From the NCBI RefSeq assembly GCF_012955605.1, contig NZ_CP052135.1, forward strand, positions 2,368,711 to 2,432,710: a stretch of DNA of 64,000 nucleotides, in the 5' to 3' direction. Both the position numbers and the translations under genes were made by a program. Below the pieces are notes generated by a model. It was given only the letters and a program-made list of their open reading frames with translations, searched no databases and had not been told where the DNA came from. Shown here one piece after another: positions 55,769 to 63,618 of the stretch. Each line of letters begins with the position of its first letter. The stretch's first letter is position 1. Source of the DNA: Bacillus fonticola (GTDB lineage: Bacteria; Bacillota; Bacilli; Bacillales; JC228).

Positions 55769-56857
55769 ATGAAAAAGCGTAAATGGTTATTGCAGTTGTT
55801 TGTTCTCATGTTTTCACTAGTGGTTTTATCCGCTTGTGGTGCTACGAGCGAGAACGTTTCTAGTGATACTTCCCCGAGTAACGGGGCTACAAATAGTGAC
55901 GAAAAGCAAGAGGTAAACTTGTACACGAGTCGACATTACGACACTGATCAAGAACTTTACGATCAGTTCACTGAGGAAACAGGCATAGCTGTAAATGTCA
56001 TCCAAGGATCAGAAGACGAATTAATTGAACGTTTGAATCGTGAGGGGGAGGCAACAGAAGCTGACCTGTTCATCACAGCGGATGCTGGACGTTTATATAG
56101 AGCAAAAGAAGCTGGAGTTCTCCAACCTGTAGACTCCGACGTATTAAATAAAAATGTTCCCGAAAACTTGCGAGATAAAGATAACGAATGGTTCGGTCTT
56201 ACCATGCGTGCACGTGTGATCGTATACGACAAGGATCGTGTAGACCCTTCGGAGTTATCTACATACGAAGAGCTAACAGAGCCTAAATGGAAGGATCGTG
56301 TCTTAATCCGCTCATCCTCAAGCATCTATAACCAATCCCTGCTAGCTTCCTTGATCGAGATAAACGGAGAAGAAGCAGCGAAAAGTTGGGCAGAAGGTAT
56401 TGTCGAAAATATGGCACGTGAACCAGAAGGCGGTGATCGGGATCAGGCGAAAGGTATAGCGGCTGGTGAAGGTGATGTTGCGATCATGAACACGTACTAT
56501 GTTGGGGGCATGCTTAACTCTGCTGAAAAAGAGGAAGTGAGTGTCGCCGAAAAATTGGGTATTTTCTTCCCTAATCAAGATACGTCAGGCACACACGTAA
56601 ACGTTAGTGGCATTGGCTTAACGAAGTATAGCAAAAACAAAGACAACGCGATTCAATTTATGGAGTTTTTGACAAGCGAAAAAGCACAAGGACAATTTGC
56701 GAGTGCAAACTACGAGTACCCTGTCAATCCGAATGTAGAGCCATCAGAGCTCCTGCAATCATGGGGCGATTTCAAGAAACAAGATATTAACCTTTCGATT
56801 TTAGGAGAGAACAATGCACAGGCTTTGATGCTCTTTAATGAGGTTGGTTGGAAGTAA
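55769..56857 (+). CDS. Ferric iron ABC transporter substrate-binding lipoprotein
   Basis: The 362-residue FbpA/FutA-type protein has a signal peptide with lipobox VLSAC. A Ser/Asn/Asp-rich linker follows, then the binding domain starting EVNLYTSRHYDTDQELYDQF. Tyrosines typical of ferric-ion binding appear in the C-terminal lobe (NTYYVGGM). GGAGGG is 6 nt before the ATG. It is the first gene of a three-gene importer behind Fur-like boxes. Fe3+ as cargo is inferred from family and regulation. Confidence 0.88.
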   Translation: MKKRKWLLQLFVLMFSLVVLSACGATSENVSSDTSPSNGATNSDEKQEVNLYTSRHYDTDQELYDQFTEETGIAVNVIQGSEDELIERLNREGEATEADLFITADAGRLYRAKEAGVLQPVDSDVLNKNVPENLRDKDNEWFGLTMRARVIVYDKDRVDPSELSTYEELTEPKWKDRVLIRSSSSIYNQSLLASLIEINGEEAAKSWAEGIVENMAREPEGGDRDQAKGIAAGEGDVAIMNTYYVGGMLNSAEKEEVSVAEKLGIFFPNQDTSGTHVNVSGIGLTKYSKNKDNAIQFMEFLTSEKAQGQFASANYEYPVNPNVEPSELLQSWGDFKKQDINLSILGENNAQALMLFNEVGWK

Positions 56858-56859
56858 AC

Positions 56860-58557
56860 ATGGATAAGCAGGATCGCTCCCAATTGGGACGGTCCGCTTT
56901 TTCTGTGAGAAAAAAGAGGGTGAATGGATTGAGAATAAAACACTTCTTTTCTGGATGGGGTCTCACAACTCTTGTATTTGGTGTACTACTTACCTTCCCT
57001 ACCGCCATGCTCATGATTCGTATGTTTCGCCCAGCCAATGCAAACTGGGCACATATTCAACAATTTATGTTAACTGGCTATTTGATGGATACAGTTACAC
57101 TTGCATTTTGGACAGGTGCGTTTTCTGTAGCCATTGGGGTTACATTAGCTTGGCTTGTATCAGCCTATCAGTTTCCCTTCCGCAACACCCTGAAGTGGGC
57201 ACTAATGCTACCACTAGCCATACCACCTTATATCGGAGGCTATACATATCATGGGATGCTCAATTACACTAGCGTACTTCAAACGACGTTACGTAACCGC
57301 TTTGACATAAAAGTCAACCAAAACTATTTTGATATTTTGAATATGCCGGGTGCGGTGTTCATTTTCACCATTTTCTTATATCCGTACGTATACGCGATTA
57401 CACGTGCTTTTCTGGCTAGGCAAGCCACGTCCCTTATCGATAATGCTCGGGTGCTCGGTAGCGGTGCATTTCGTACTTTTTTCTACGTAATCCTTCCTAT
57501 TTCACGAGCATCCATTGTAGGTGGGGTTAGTTTAGTTATTTTAGAAGTGTTAAATGATTACGGGGTAGTCAAATACTTCGGCATTCAAACTTTTAGTACG
57601 GCTATTTTCCAAACGTGGTTCTCTTTCGGTGATTTAGATTCTGCTATTAAACTAGCAGGAATTCTCATGACCGTCGTGATTTTTATTATCCTACTGGAAA
57701 AGTTCTTACGTGGTAGGAAGCAATTCAGCTATAGTAATACGAAAGTTTCCCCACTCCGTCCTCAACCCGTGTACGGATGGAAGAAATGGACGATTGGAGG
57801 ATTTACGACAACCATATTTATTCTTGGCTTTGTACTGCCCGCACTACAGCTAATTTACTGGGCGACGTTAACTTTTGATTCCATTTACTCGATAGCATTT
57901 GTTCGGATCATTTTCAACTCAGCGCTAGTGGCTACTATAGGGGCAGTGCTCGTGATCGTTTTCGCACTCATAGTAGCTAATTTTATGCGCATGAGAAAGG
58001 GCGTACTGTCTAACGCCATCGCCAAACTTACCGTACTAGGCTATTCCATTCCGGGAGCAGTCATTGCTGTTGGTGTCATCAGCTTTTTTATTGCTACAGA
58101 TGAGTGGCTATTCGGTGTTTACGAGCTGTTCGGCCTCCCACCGACATTACTACTTAGCACAAGCTTGACTATGCTCTTGTTTGCCTATGTGATTCGGTTT
58201 ATGGCGATTGGATATAACTCTGTTGAATCAGGCTTTGATAAAGTTGGCACCACGTTTACTGAGGCCTCTCGAGTATTAGGAATGTCTTGGACAGCAACGT
58301 TTTTCCGCGTTGATGTCCAACTGATCCGTCCGGCTATCTTTAGTGGCTTCATCCTTGTGTTTATAGATATTTTAAAGGAACTACCACTTACGCTTATTTT
58401 GCGACCATTTAATTTTGAAACATTGTCTACTACAGCCTATCGCTATGCAAACAATGAAATGGTGCAAGAAGCGGCACTATCCTCATTGTTCATTACTTTC
58501 ATTAGTGCTATTTCAATTTATATGTTTTATCATCTCATTGAAAAGGAGCCAAACTAA
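56860..58557 (+). CDS. Ferric iron ABC transporter permease (double module)
   Basis: The 565-residue permease has about twelve helices in two fused halves, as in FbpB/SfuB. Each half has the ATPase-contact loop (DNARVLGSGAFRTFFYVILPISRASI and EASRVLGMSWTATFFRVDVQLIRPAIF). The ATG at 56860 lies 2 nt after the stop of the binding-protein gene with GGAAG upstream. Its stop overlaps the ATPase start by one base. Central channel of the iron importer. Confidence 0.92.
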   Translation: MDKQDRSQLGRSAFSVRKKRVNGLRIKHFFSGWGLTTLVFGVLLTFPTAMLMIRMFRPANANWAHIQQFMLTGYLMDTVTLAFWTGAFSVAIGVTLAWLVSAYQFPFRNTLKWALMLPLAIPPYIGGYTYHGMLNYTSVLQTTLRNRFDIKVNQNYFDILNMPGAVFIFTIFLYPYVYAITRAFLARQATSLIDNARVLGSGAFRTFFYVILPISRASIVGGVSLVILEVLNDYGVVKYFGIQTFSTAIFQTWFSFGDLDSAIKLAGILMTVVIFIILLEKFLRGRKQFSYSNTKVSPLRPQPVYGWKKWTIGGFTTTIFILGFVLPALQLIYWATLTFDSIYSIAFVRIIFNSALVATIGAVLVIVFALIVANFMRMRKGVLSNAIAKLTVLGYSIPGAVIAVGVISFFIATDEWLFGVYELFGLPPTLLLSTSLTMLLFAYVIRFMAIGYNSVESGFDKVGTTFTEASRVLGMSWTATFFRVDVQLIRPAIFSGFILVFIDILKELPLTLILRPFNFETLSTTAYRYANNEMVQEAALSSLFITFISAISIYMFYHLIEKEPN

Positions 58558-59243
58558 TGCATGTAAACATACAAAATCTACAATTTCGATATCCGTCCAT
58601 GCCAACAGCTACCGTCGAGGATTTTTCTATCGGAATACAAGAAGGTGAGATCATTTCGATTCTAGGCGAAAGTGGAAGTGGGAAAAGTACTATTTTACGC
58701 TTGATTGCTGGCTTGGAAAAACCACAAAAAGGAATCATTCGTGTCGGAAATGATGTTTTTTCTAATGGCTCTGGCATTTTCACCCCTACAGAAAAGCGCG
58801 GTCTCGGTATGGTGTTTCAAGACTATGCCCTATTTCCACACATGACAGTTGAAGCTAACATTTTGTTTGGCTTAAAAAGGTGGAATCGAAGCGAACGAAA
58901 AAAAAGAGTTGTGGAAATGCTTGATCTAGTGAATATGATAGAGTATAAAAAACGCTACCCTTATGAGCTAAGTGGTGGGCAACAGCAACGGGTCGCCTTA
59001 GCACGGGCCCTTGCACCTCAACCCTCGTTACTACTGCTTGATGAACCGTTTAGCAACTTAGATGCCCACCTTCAGCAACGTATTCGAGACGAGCTAAGAG
59101 AAACGATAAAAAGAACTGGTACCACCACCTTGTTCGTTACTCATGACGAAGAGGATGCGCGCGCACTTGCAGACAGAATTATCATTGTCCGACAAGGTCA
59201 CGTCCAACAAATCGGTAGGCCGTGCGATTTGCTCAGAGCTTAG
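58557..59243 (+). CDS. Ferric iron ABC transporter ATP-binding protein, short form
   Basis: The 228-residue ATPase has all motifs: Walker A ILGESGSGKSTILR, Q-loop MVFQDYALFPHM, signature YELSGGQQQRVALARA, Walker [15 protein letters not shown] and the His switch VTHDEEDARA. FbpC proteins are usually ~340 residues with a C-terminal TOBE-type regulatory part. This one stops right after GHVQQIGRPCDLLRA. It may be a natural short form or have lost its tail next to tandem array C, which begins about 100 bp on. Confidence 0.9.
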   Translation: MHVNIQNLQFRYPSMPTATVEDFSIGIQEGEIISILGESGSGKSTILRLIAGLEKPQKGIIRVGNDVFSNGSGIFTPTEKRGLGMVFQDYALFPHMTVEANILFGLKRWNRSERKKRVVEMLDLVNMIEYKKRYPYELSGGQQQRVALARALAPQPSLLLLDEPFSNLDAHLQQRIRDELRETIKRTGTTTLFVTHDEEDARALADRIIIVRQGHVQQIGRPCDLLRA

Positions 59244-59257
59244 GCGTTGTCGTTTCA

Positions 59258-59292
59258 GACTCCCAGCCAAAATAGGTTGGGGGTTTTTTTGG
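59258..59292 (+). terminator. Terminator of the iron importer operon
   Basis: CCCAGCC, loop, GGTTGGG, then GGTTTTTTT. Array C begins about 55 bp further on. Confidence 0.78.
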
Positions 59293-59344
59293 TGGATCTG
59301 CCACTTGGAGTCCGGTCGATTTACTGTAGATTCTGTTTAAGTTT

Positions 59345-59630
59345 CCCTGAGTCTGAGCATTCCTCCCTGAGTCTGAGCATCCCTCCCTAAGTCTGAGCAT
59401 CCCTCCCTGAGTCTGAGCATTCTTCCCTAAGTCTGAGCATCCTTCCCTGAGTCTGAGCATCCTTCCCTAAGTCTGAGCATCCCTCCCTAAGTCTGAGCAT
59501 CCCTCCCTGAGTCTGAACATCCCTCCCTAAGTCTGAACATCCCTCCCTAAGTCTGAGCATCCCTCCCTGAGTCTGAACATCCCTCCCTAAGTCTGAGCAT
59601 CCTTCCCTGAGTCTGAGCATTCTTCTGTGT
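59345..59630. repeat. 20-bp tandem array C (14 units)
   Basis: Plus-strand units read TCCCTGAGTCTGAGCATCCC or close variants; fourteen in exact 20-bp steps. Variable sites: CTGA/CTAA, GAGCAT/GAACAT, and CCTC/CTTC/CCTT between cores. The core GAGTCTGAGCAT is shared with arrays A and B. It lies between the iron importer and the PTS gene, after a terminator. The minus strand is open in all frames as a by-product. Confidence 0.95.
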
Positions 59631-59730
59631 TGTACTCATAGATGACCTTAGAGCCCGATGAAGTGAGCAGTCCCCTCACAGCTGAAAATATATATACATT
59701 CCCTTCAATTATTGGTATATACATATGTCC

Positions 59731-59787
59731 ATTCCACTGATATAATACGTGTGTACAGCTCATATACTAAAAATGATAACGCTTTCA
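59731..59787 (+). promoter_or_regulatory. PTS gene promoter region with a cre site
   Basis: TGATAACGCTTTCA (59774-59787) matches the Bacillus cre consensus TGWNANCGNTNWCA at every position. TATAAT near 59736 is a likely -10, so CcpA bound at the cre would sit downstream of the start of transcription as a roadblock. TTGGTATATAC upstream (about 59718) resembles half of an amino-sugar (NagR/YvoA) operator, but I do not press this. Confidence 0.75.
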
Positions 59788-59833
59788 TACTTGTTACTAG
59801 GAAAAGGCTGTGCATAAAAAAAGGAGGGGTATT

Positions 59834-61210
59834 ATGTTTCGCTTTTTACAGCAATTAGGGCGCTCATTAATGTTACCAATTGCCACGTTACCTGTTGCCG
59901 CTTTATTAGTTCGGTTAGGAGCTACAGATGTACTTGACATTCCATTTATTGCGGCAGCCGGTGATACTCTACTTGCAAACCTGCCACTACTGTTTGCCAT
60001 CGGGGTCGCGATCGGATTTGCAAAGGATAACAACGGTGCTGCTGGACTCGCTGGTGCTATCGGGTATCTAGTGCTCTCGAGCGCTACTGCAGCGTTTGAT
60101 GAGACGATTAACATGAGTTTTTTAGGAGGATTAATTTCCGGGGTCATCGCTGGGCTTCTTTACAATCGCTATCATGATATTAAGCTTCCACAATGGTTAG
60201 GTTTCTTCGGGGGAAGACGCTTCGTACCGATCATTACTGCTTTGACAATGGTCTTGTTATCTATACTATTTGGCTTCATTTGGCCCGCTATTCAAGCCGG
60301 GATTGATCAAATCGGCATCTGGCTGATCGACGCTGGAGCTGTAGGCGCAGGATTGTACGGATTTTTCAACAGACTACTCATTCCAATCGGTATCCATCAC
60401 GTTTTGAACAGCTTTATTTGGTTCCAGTTCGGTGAGTTTAACGGAGCAACTGGGGATTTAAATCGCTTCTTTGCAGGAGATCCGACTGCGGGTGTCTTTA
60501 TGGCAGGATTTTTCCCGATGATGATGTTCGGTTTACCTGCTGCGTGTCTTGCCATGATCTATACAGCGAAAAAGGAAAACCGCAAAATGGTGGCGGGGAT
60601 GCTCGGTAGTTTAGCCTTAACTTCCTTCTTAACAGGGATCACAGAACCAATTGAGTTTACCTTTATGTTCTTATCACCACTTTTATATGGGGTTCACGCG
60701 GTGTTAACAGGACTGTCCTTAGTCGTAACAAATGCCTTTGGAGTGCTACACGGTTTCGGATTCTCTGCTGGTTTTTTGGATTACGTGCTTAGCTTTAACA
60801 TCGCCACAAAGCCACTTCTCATCATACCGATTGGTTTGGGATTGGCCGTGTTGTACTTTGTAATCTTTACGTTCTTAATTAAAAAACTAGATTTAAAAAC
60901 TCCTGGTCGAGAAGATGAGGGAGAAGAGTCTTTACTAGCAGAAAACAAATCTATTCAGTCAAAGGCTGATGACGATGATGTAGTTGCTGCTCACTATATC
61001 GAAGCTTTAGGTGGCAAGGACAACATCGATACATGTTCCAACTGTGTAACGCGCCTCCGTATGCGTGTCAATGAAATGCAATCCGTTGATGAAAAGAGAT
61101 TAAAATCGCTTGGTGCTAAAGGAGTCGTCAAGCTGAACGACCACGACATACAGGTCATTGTCGGTACGAATGTTGAACGTATTGCGAACCGGATGCGACA
61201 GCAATTGTAA
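59834..61210 (+). CDS. nagP: PTS transporter EIICB, N-acetylglucosamine/glucose type
   Basis: This membrane permease phosphorylates its sugar during uptake. The 458-residue product has an EIIC domain (to about 365; MFRFLQQLGRSLMLPIATLP, GIHHVLNSFIWFQFG, TGITEPIEFTFMFLSP) and a C-terminal EIIB domain with the phospho-cysteine in DTCSNCVTRLRMRV. No EIIA is attached, so a shared EIIA must donate phosphate. Length and the start motif fit NagP-type N-acetylglucosamine carriers; glucose-family alternatives remain. AGGAGGGG precedes the ATG at 59834. A cre site lies upstream. Confidence 0.87.
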   Translation: MFRFLQQLGRSLMLPIATLPVAALLVRLGATDVLDIPFIAAAGDTLLANLPLLFAIGVAIGFAKDNNGAAGLAGAIGYLVLSSATAAFDETINMSFLGGLISGVIAGLLYNRYHDIKLPQWLGFFGGRRFVPIITALTMVLLSILFGFIWPAIQAGIDQIGIWLIDAGAVGAGLYGFFNRLLIPIGIHHVLNSFIWFQFGEFNGATGDLNRFFAGDPTAGVFMAGFFPMMMFGLPAACLAMIYTAKKENRKMVAGMLGSLALTSFLTGITEPIEFTFMFLSPLLYGVHAVLTGLSLVVTNAFGVLHGFGFSAGFLDYVLSFNIATKPLLIIPIGLGLAVLYFVIFTFLIKKLDLKTPGREDEGEESLLAENKSIQSKADDDDVVAAHYIEALGGKDNIDTCSNCVTRLRMRVNEMQSVDEKRLKSLGAKGVVKLNDHDIQVIVGTNVERIANRMRQQL

Positions 61211-61245
61211 GTTTCAAATACCGTTTTACAAAAGGAGGAACTGGT

Positions 61246-61740
61246 TCATGAGGATTTATGAACCGGTTTCTCTTTTTGCTGTTCCCCTATTCTTTCAAGG
61301 GTTAAAGGCCATACGTCGTCTCTCATCATAAAACTAAACCGTTCATCGTGACGGATATCGGCAAGATCACCTTCCCAAATAAGGGGTCCTTTCGTTTCAA
61401 AGTCTGTTGGTGGCGTGTCTAGCTTGTCTACTTCAGCGAAGAAAATAGCCTTCACAAAGGGGATATACGTGTTCACACGATATGATCCTATTCTCGTTAA
61501 GGAACGAATGTGGGCACCTGTTTCTTCCCACACTTCTCTTCTGGCCGCATCTTCCATCGTCTCCCCACTCTCCACTTTTCCACCAGGAAACTCATATCCT
61601 CGTTTCGGATGGTCTGTTAACAACCATTTTCCTTTGTATCGACAAATGATCCAAACATGTCCAATCTCTCCTTGGAAGGAAGCTTTTTCTCCCCATTCCA
61701 ACTCAATCCTCATCCCATTTTGATCTTGGAACTTGTGCAA
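61246..61740 (-). CDS. ytkD: YtkD, Nudix hydrolase
   Basis: The 164-residue Nudix enzyme carries the box GGKVESGETMEDAARREVWEETG with all conserved Glu residues. B. subtilis YtkD hydrolyses (8-oxo-)dGTP and other triphosphates, protecting against oxidative mutation. The frame starts HKFQDQNGMRIELEWGEKA, the usual N-terminus. It converges on the PTS gene. Position near dps matches B. subtilis. Confidence 0.9.
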   Translation of the reverse strand: MHKFQDQNGMRIELEWGEKASFQGEIGHVWIICRYKGKWLLTDHPKRGYEFPGGKVESGETMEDAARREVWEETGAHIRSLTRIGSYRVNTYIPFVKAIFFAEVDKLDTPPTDFETKGPLIWEGDLADIRHDERFSFMMRDDVWPLTLERIGEQQKEKPVHKSS

Positions 61741-62045
61741 AGTAATCCCCCTTTTCCTCTAGTACTTTCATCTCATGATAGCAAACTTCATTTTTTGGTA
61801 AATTACCCTCTCTCTTGGAGAAACATAACAGAATCCTAAAAGTGACTCCAAAGAAATAGATACCTTTGTCGAACCTTACAATGGATCCATTGCTGAAAAG
61901 AGAACAGGCGAAGTACCTATGGAAATTTAAACAACCATTAATATGGAAGTATCGTTAACCTCTCTCATACTCTATCAAAAATAAAGCGCCAAGTATCTTA
62001 TAATTACCACATACTGTTAAACACAGAAGCGGTGGGCATTATAAT
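61741..62045. other. Gene-free stretch upstream of ytkD
   Basis: About 300 bp with no credible gene. A 33-codon plus-strand frame (about 61830-61931) has no start or ribosome site and is not called. The ytkD promoter should be near 61760-61830 on the minus strand. Confidence 0.45.
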
Positions 62046-62085
62046 AAAAACAGCTCTAGGAACGTGAGCCCTAGAGCTGTTTCAT
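62046..62085 (-). terminator. Terminator after the 62090-62428 gene
   Basis: AAACAGCTCTAGG, loop, CCTAGAGCTGTTT, with a T-rich tail on the minus strand. Confidence 0.85.
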
Positions 62086-62089
62086 TAGT

Positions 62090-62428
62090 TCACGGTCCTG
62101 GATTTCGATGTGGATTCAGCATTCCAGATTGCTCGACCCACTGTTTTGCAGAGTCGTCTCCTAATTCATGTACCATTTGATATACTTCCATTAAAGTGCG
62201 ATCATAGGCATCGTTTTCTCGATCGTAATGGTACTGCACGTAAGGTACGTGTGCACGCAAAAAGCTTTGCCAGTTTGAAGAGTGCATAGAATCAAAGCAC
62301 TCGCGAAGCTTCACGATTTCATCATCGGTTGCTTCAACAGTAAAATTCCATTCAGAAGACGTGCCACTCCGAGAGATTTCCCCATTTCCAAGGTTGATGT
62401 AGTAGGTTTTTTTTTCGTTTTCCAGCAT
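62090..62428 (-). CDS. Conserved hypothetical protein
   Basis: The 112-residue cytoplasmic protein (TYYINLGNGEISRSGTSSEW start, AYDRTLMEVYQMVHELGD in the second half, ending MLNPHRNPGP) is likely alpha/beta with an acidic bias. I do not recognise its function. An ATG four codons earlier touches AGGAGG with no spacer, so the ATG at 62428 is preferred, with the site 12 nt away. It lies between ytkD and ytkC. Confidence 0.7.
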   Translation of the reverse strand: MLENEKKTYYINLGNGEISRSGTSSEWNFTVEATDDEIVKLRECFDSMHSSNWQSFLRAHVPYVQYHYDRENDAYDRTLMEVYQMVHELGDDSAKQWVEQSGMLNPHRNPGP

Positions 62429-62530
62429 CCCCTGATTCATCCTCCTTCAATTGTTTTACCATTAGTGTGAGAGGAATTGCAGAAGTTATACCTTATTTTG
62501 TATGGGCGTGCGAAAACGTCCTCCTACTCA

Positions 62531-63007
62531 TTAGCTCTTTGGTTGCTCTTCATCCTCATTTTCTTGTTGTTCCTGATCGGCTTCAGCAGGCTTTTTGTCT
62601 GCCGAAATAATGATTTCTCTCGGTTGTTTTAGCGATTGAATAGCACCTGTTAATACTTTTGGAATGGGAACGCCTGCATGGCCTGCATTTTCAAGTATCG
62701 AAATCAGTTCATTGAGAATATAAAAGATAATGGTCGCATCGCGAATGAAGTTCTGGTCGCCTAGCAACTGGTCGACAAAATTTGCTACTGCCACAAGTGC
62801 AAATATAAAAACTTTTTTCGCGATCCCTTTTAATCCGACTTTGCTGGAGATTTCTCCGTTCACGAAGGCTGATAGCAAACCTGTCGTATAATCAATAACC
62901 ACTGTAGCAAACAATATGGTTATTAGCATGTCCCACCCTCCAAATAGAAACAAAACAATCGCTCCTAGAGCACTAGCTACAGGAAGTAACCATTGGAACT
63001 TGTCCAC
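62531..63007 (-). CDS. ytkC: YtkC, holin-like membrane protein
   Basis: The 158-residue protein has three hydrophobic helices (LLPVASALGAIVLFLFGG, MLITILFATVVIDYTTGLL, VFIFALVAVANFVDQLL) and the phage_holin_4 motif DYTTGLLSAFVNGEISSKVGLKGI. A long acidic Glu/Gln-rich tail follows. Such proteins can form membrane pores that let out autolysins, but no lysin gene is nearby. A GTG at 63007 is 9 nt from AGAAGGGA. An ATG nine codons upstream has no site. Confidence 0.83.
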   Translation of the reverse strand: MDKFQWLLPVASALGAIVLFLFGGWDMLITILFATVVIDYTTGLLSAFVNGEISSKVGLKGIAKKVFIFALVAVANFVDQLLGDQNFIRDATIIFYILNELISILENAGHAGVPIPKVLTGAIQSLKQPREIIISADKKPAEADQEQQENEDEEQPKS

Positions 63008-63116
63008 TACATCTACATCCCTTCTGATTAGCATTCAACTATTTCACACTATATGCAAAGAAAAGGGGAAATGATTGGACATCTAGCTTTGGAACATAAG
63101 AAAAAGGGAGTCGTTT

Positions 63117-63341
63117 ATGAAGTTAATTGAGGAAATATATGAAGAATATAAAGGCAAACTTACCGGTGACGATGAGGACATAGACGCACTCACTTTTGGC
63201 GTTCTCCAAGCCATGACACGACAAGACATACTGGAGTTGCTAGAAGAGCTATCTAATGAAGAATTAAAAGGTTTGTTTGGACTCTATGTTATGGAATCAT
63301 TGCGAAGTAGGTTTGCAGATGATGGGGCGTTTTACCATTAG
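63117..63341 (+). CDS. Small acidic protein, DUF6154-like
   Basis: The 74-residue, strongly acidic helical protein (KLIEEIYEEYKGKLTGDDED then ILELLEELSNEELKGLFGLY) resembles DUF6154 proteins of Bacillaceae, whose role is unknown. The ATG is preceded by AAGGGAG. It is divergent from ytkC and shares a terminator with the YjfB-like gene. Confidence 0.72.
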   Translation: MKLIEEIYEEYKGKLTGDDEDIDALTFGVLQAMTRQDILELLEELSNEELKGLFGLYVMESLRSRFADDGAFYH

Positions 63342-63353
63342 GAAAGGGCACAA

Positions 63354-63398
63354 CAGAGGCAGTTTACTACACACGACGTGTAGTAACTGCCTCTTTTG
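63354..63398. terminator. Two-way terminator
   Basis: AGAGGCAGTT-ACTACAC, loop, GTGTAGT-ACTGCCTCT then TTTGG. Long, nearly perfect stem between converging genes. Confidence 0.87.
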
Positions 63399-63399
63399 G

Positions 63400-63585
63400 T
63401 TAGGCTTTGACGTCAACAGAGCTACCTTTGTACGGGTGGGAAGCAATCGAATTCGTTTCTGATAGAGACTCCATCATTTTCGTCGCTTGAGCTGCGTCTG
63501 TCGCCATTTGGCTCTTCAATAGATTAAGACCGAGTGTAGTTTGGAGCTCGGACACTTGCTGAGTCATAAAAGAATTGATGGACAT
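63400..63585 (-). CDS. YjfB family putative motility protein
   Basis: The 61-residue protein matches the YjfB motility family: SINSFMTQQVSELQTTLGLN, KSQMATDAAQATKMMESL and the typical ending HPYKGSSVDVKA. The family was named for association with flagellar genes, but its action is unknown. ATG at 63585 is 8 nt from AAGGG; a GTG two codons up is possible. It is 34 nt downstream of dps on the same strand. Confidence 0.75.
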   Translation of the reverse strand: MSINSFMTQQVSELQTTLGLNLLKSQMATDAAQATKMMESLSETNSIASHPYKGSSVDVKA

Positions 63586-63618
63586 AGACACGTCCCTTTC
63601 CGTCTCTCCCCTCCATTC

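Noticed and set aside
59700-59730. NagR/YvoA operator
   Set aside because: Only about half of the expected palindrome is visible, so it is not called as a feature.
61830-61931. 33-codon plus-strand coding-like remnant
   Set aside because: No start, no ribosome site and no match I recognise; its length is within chance.
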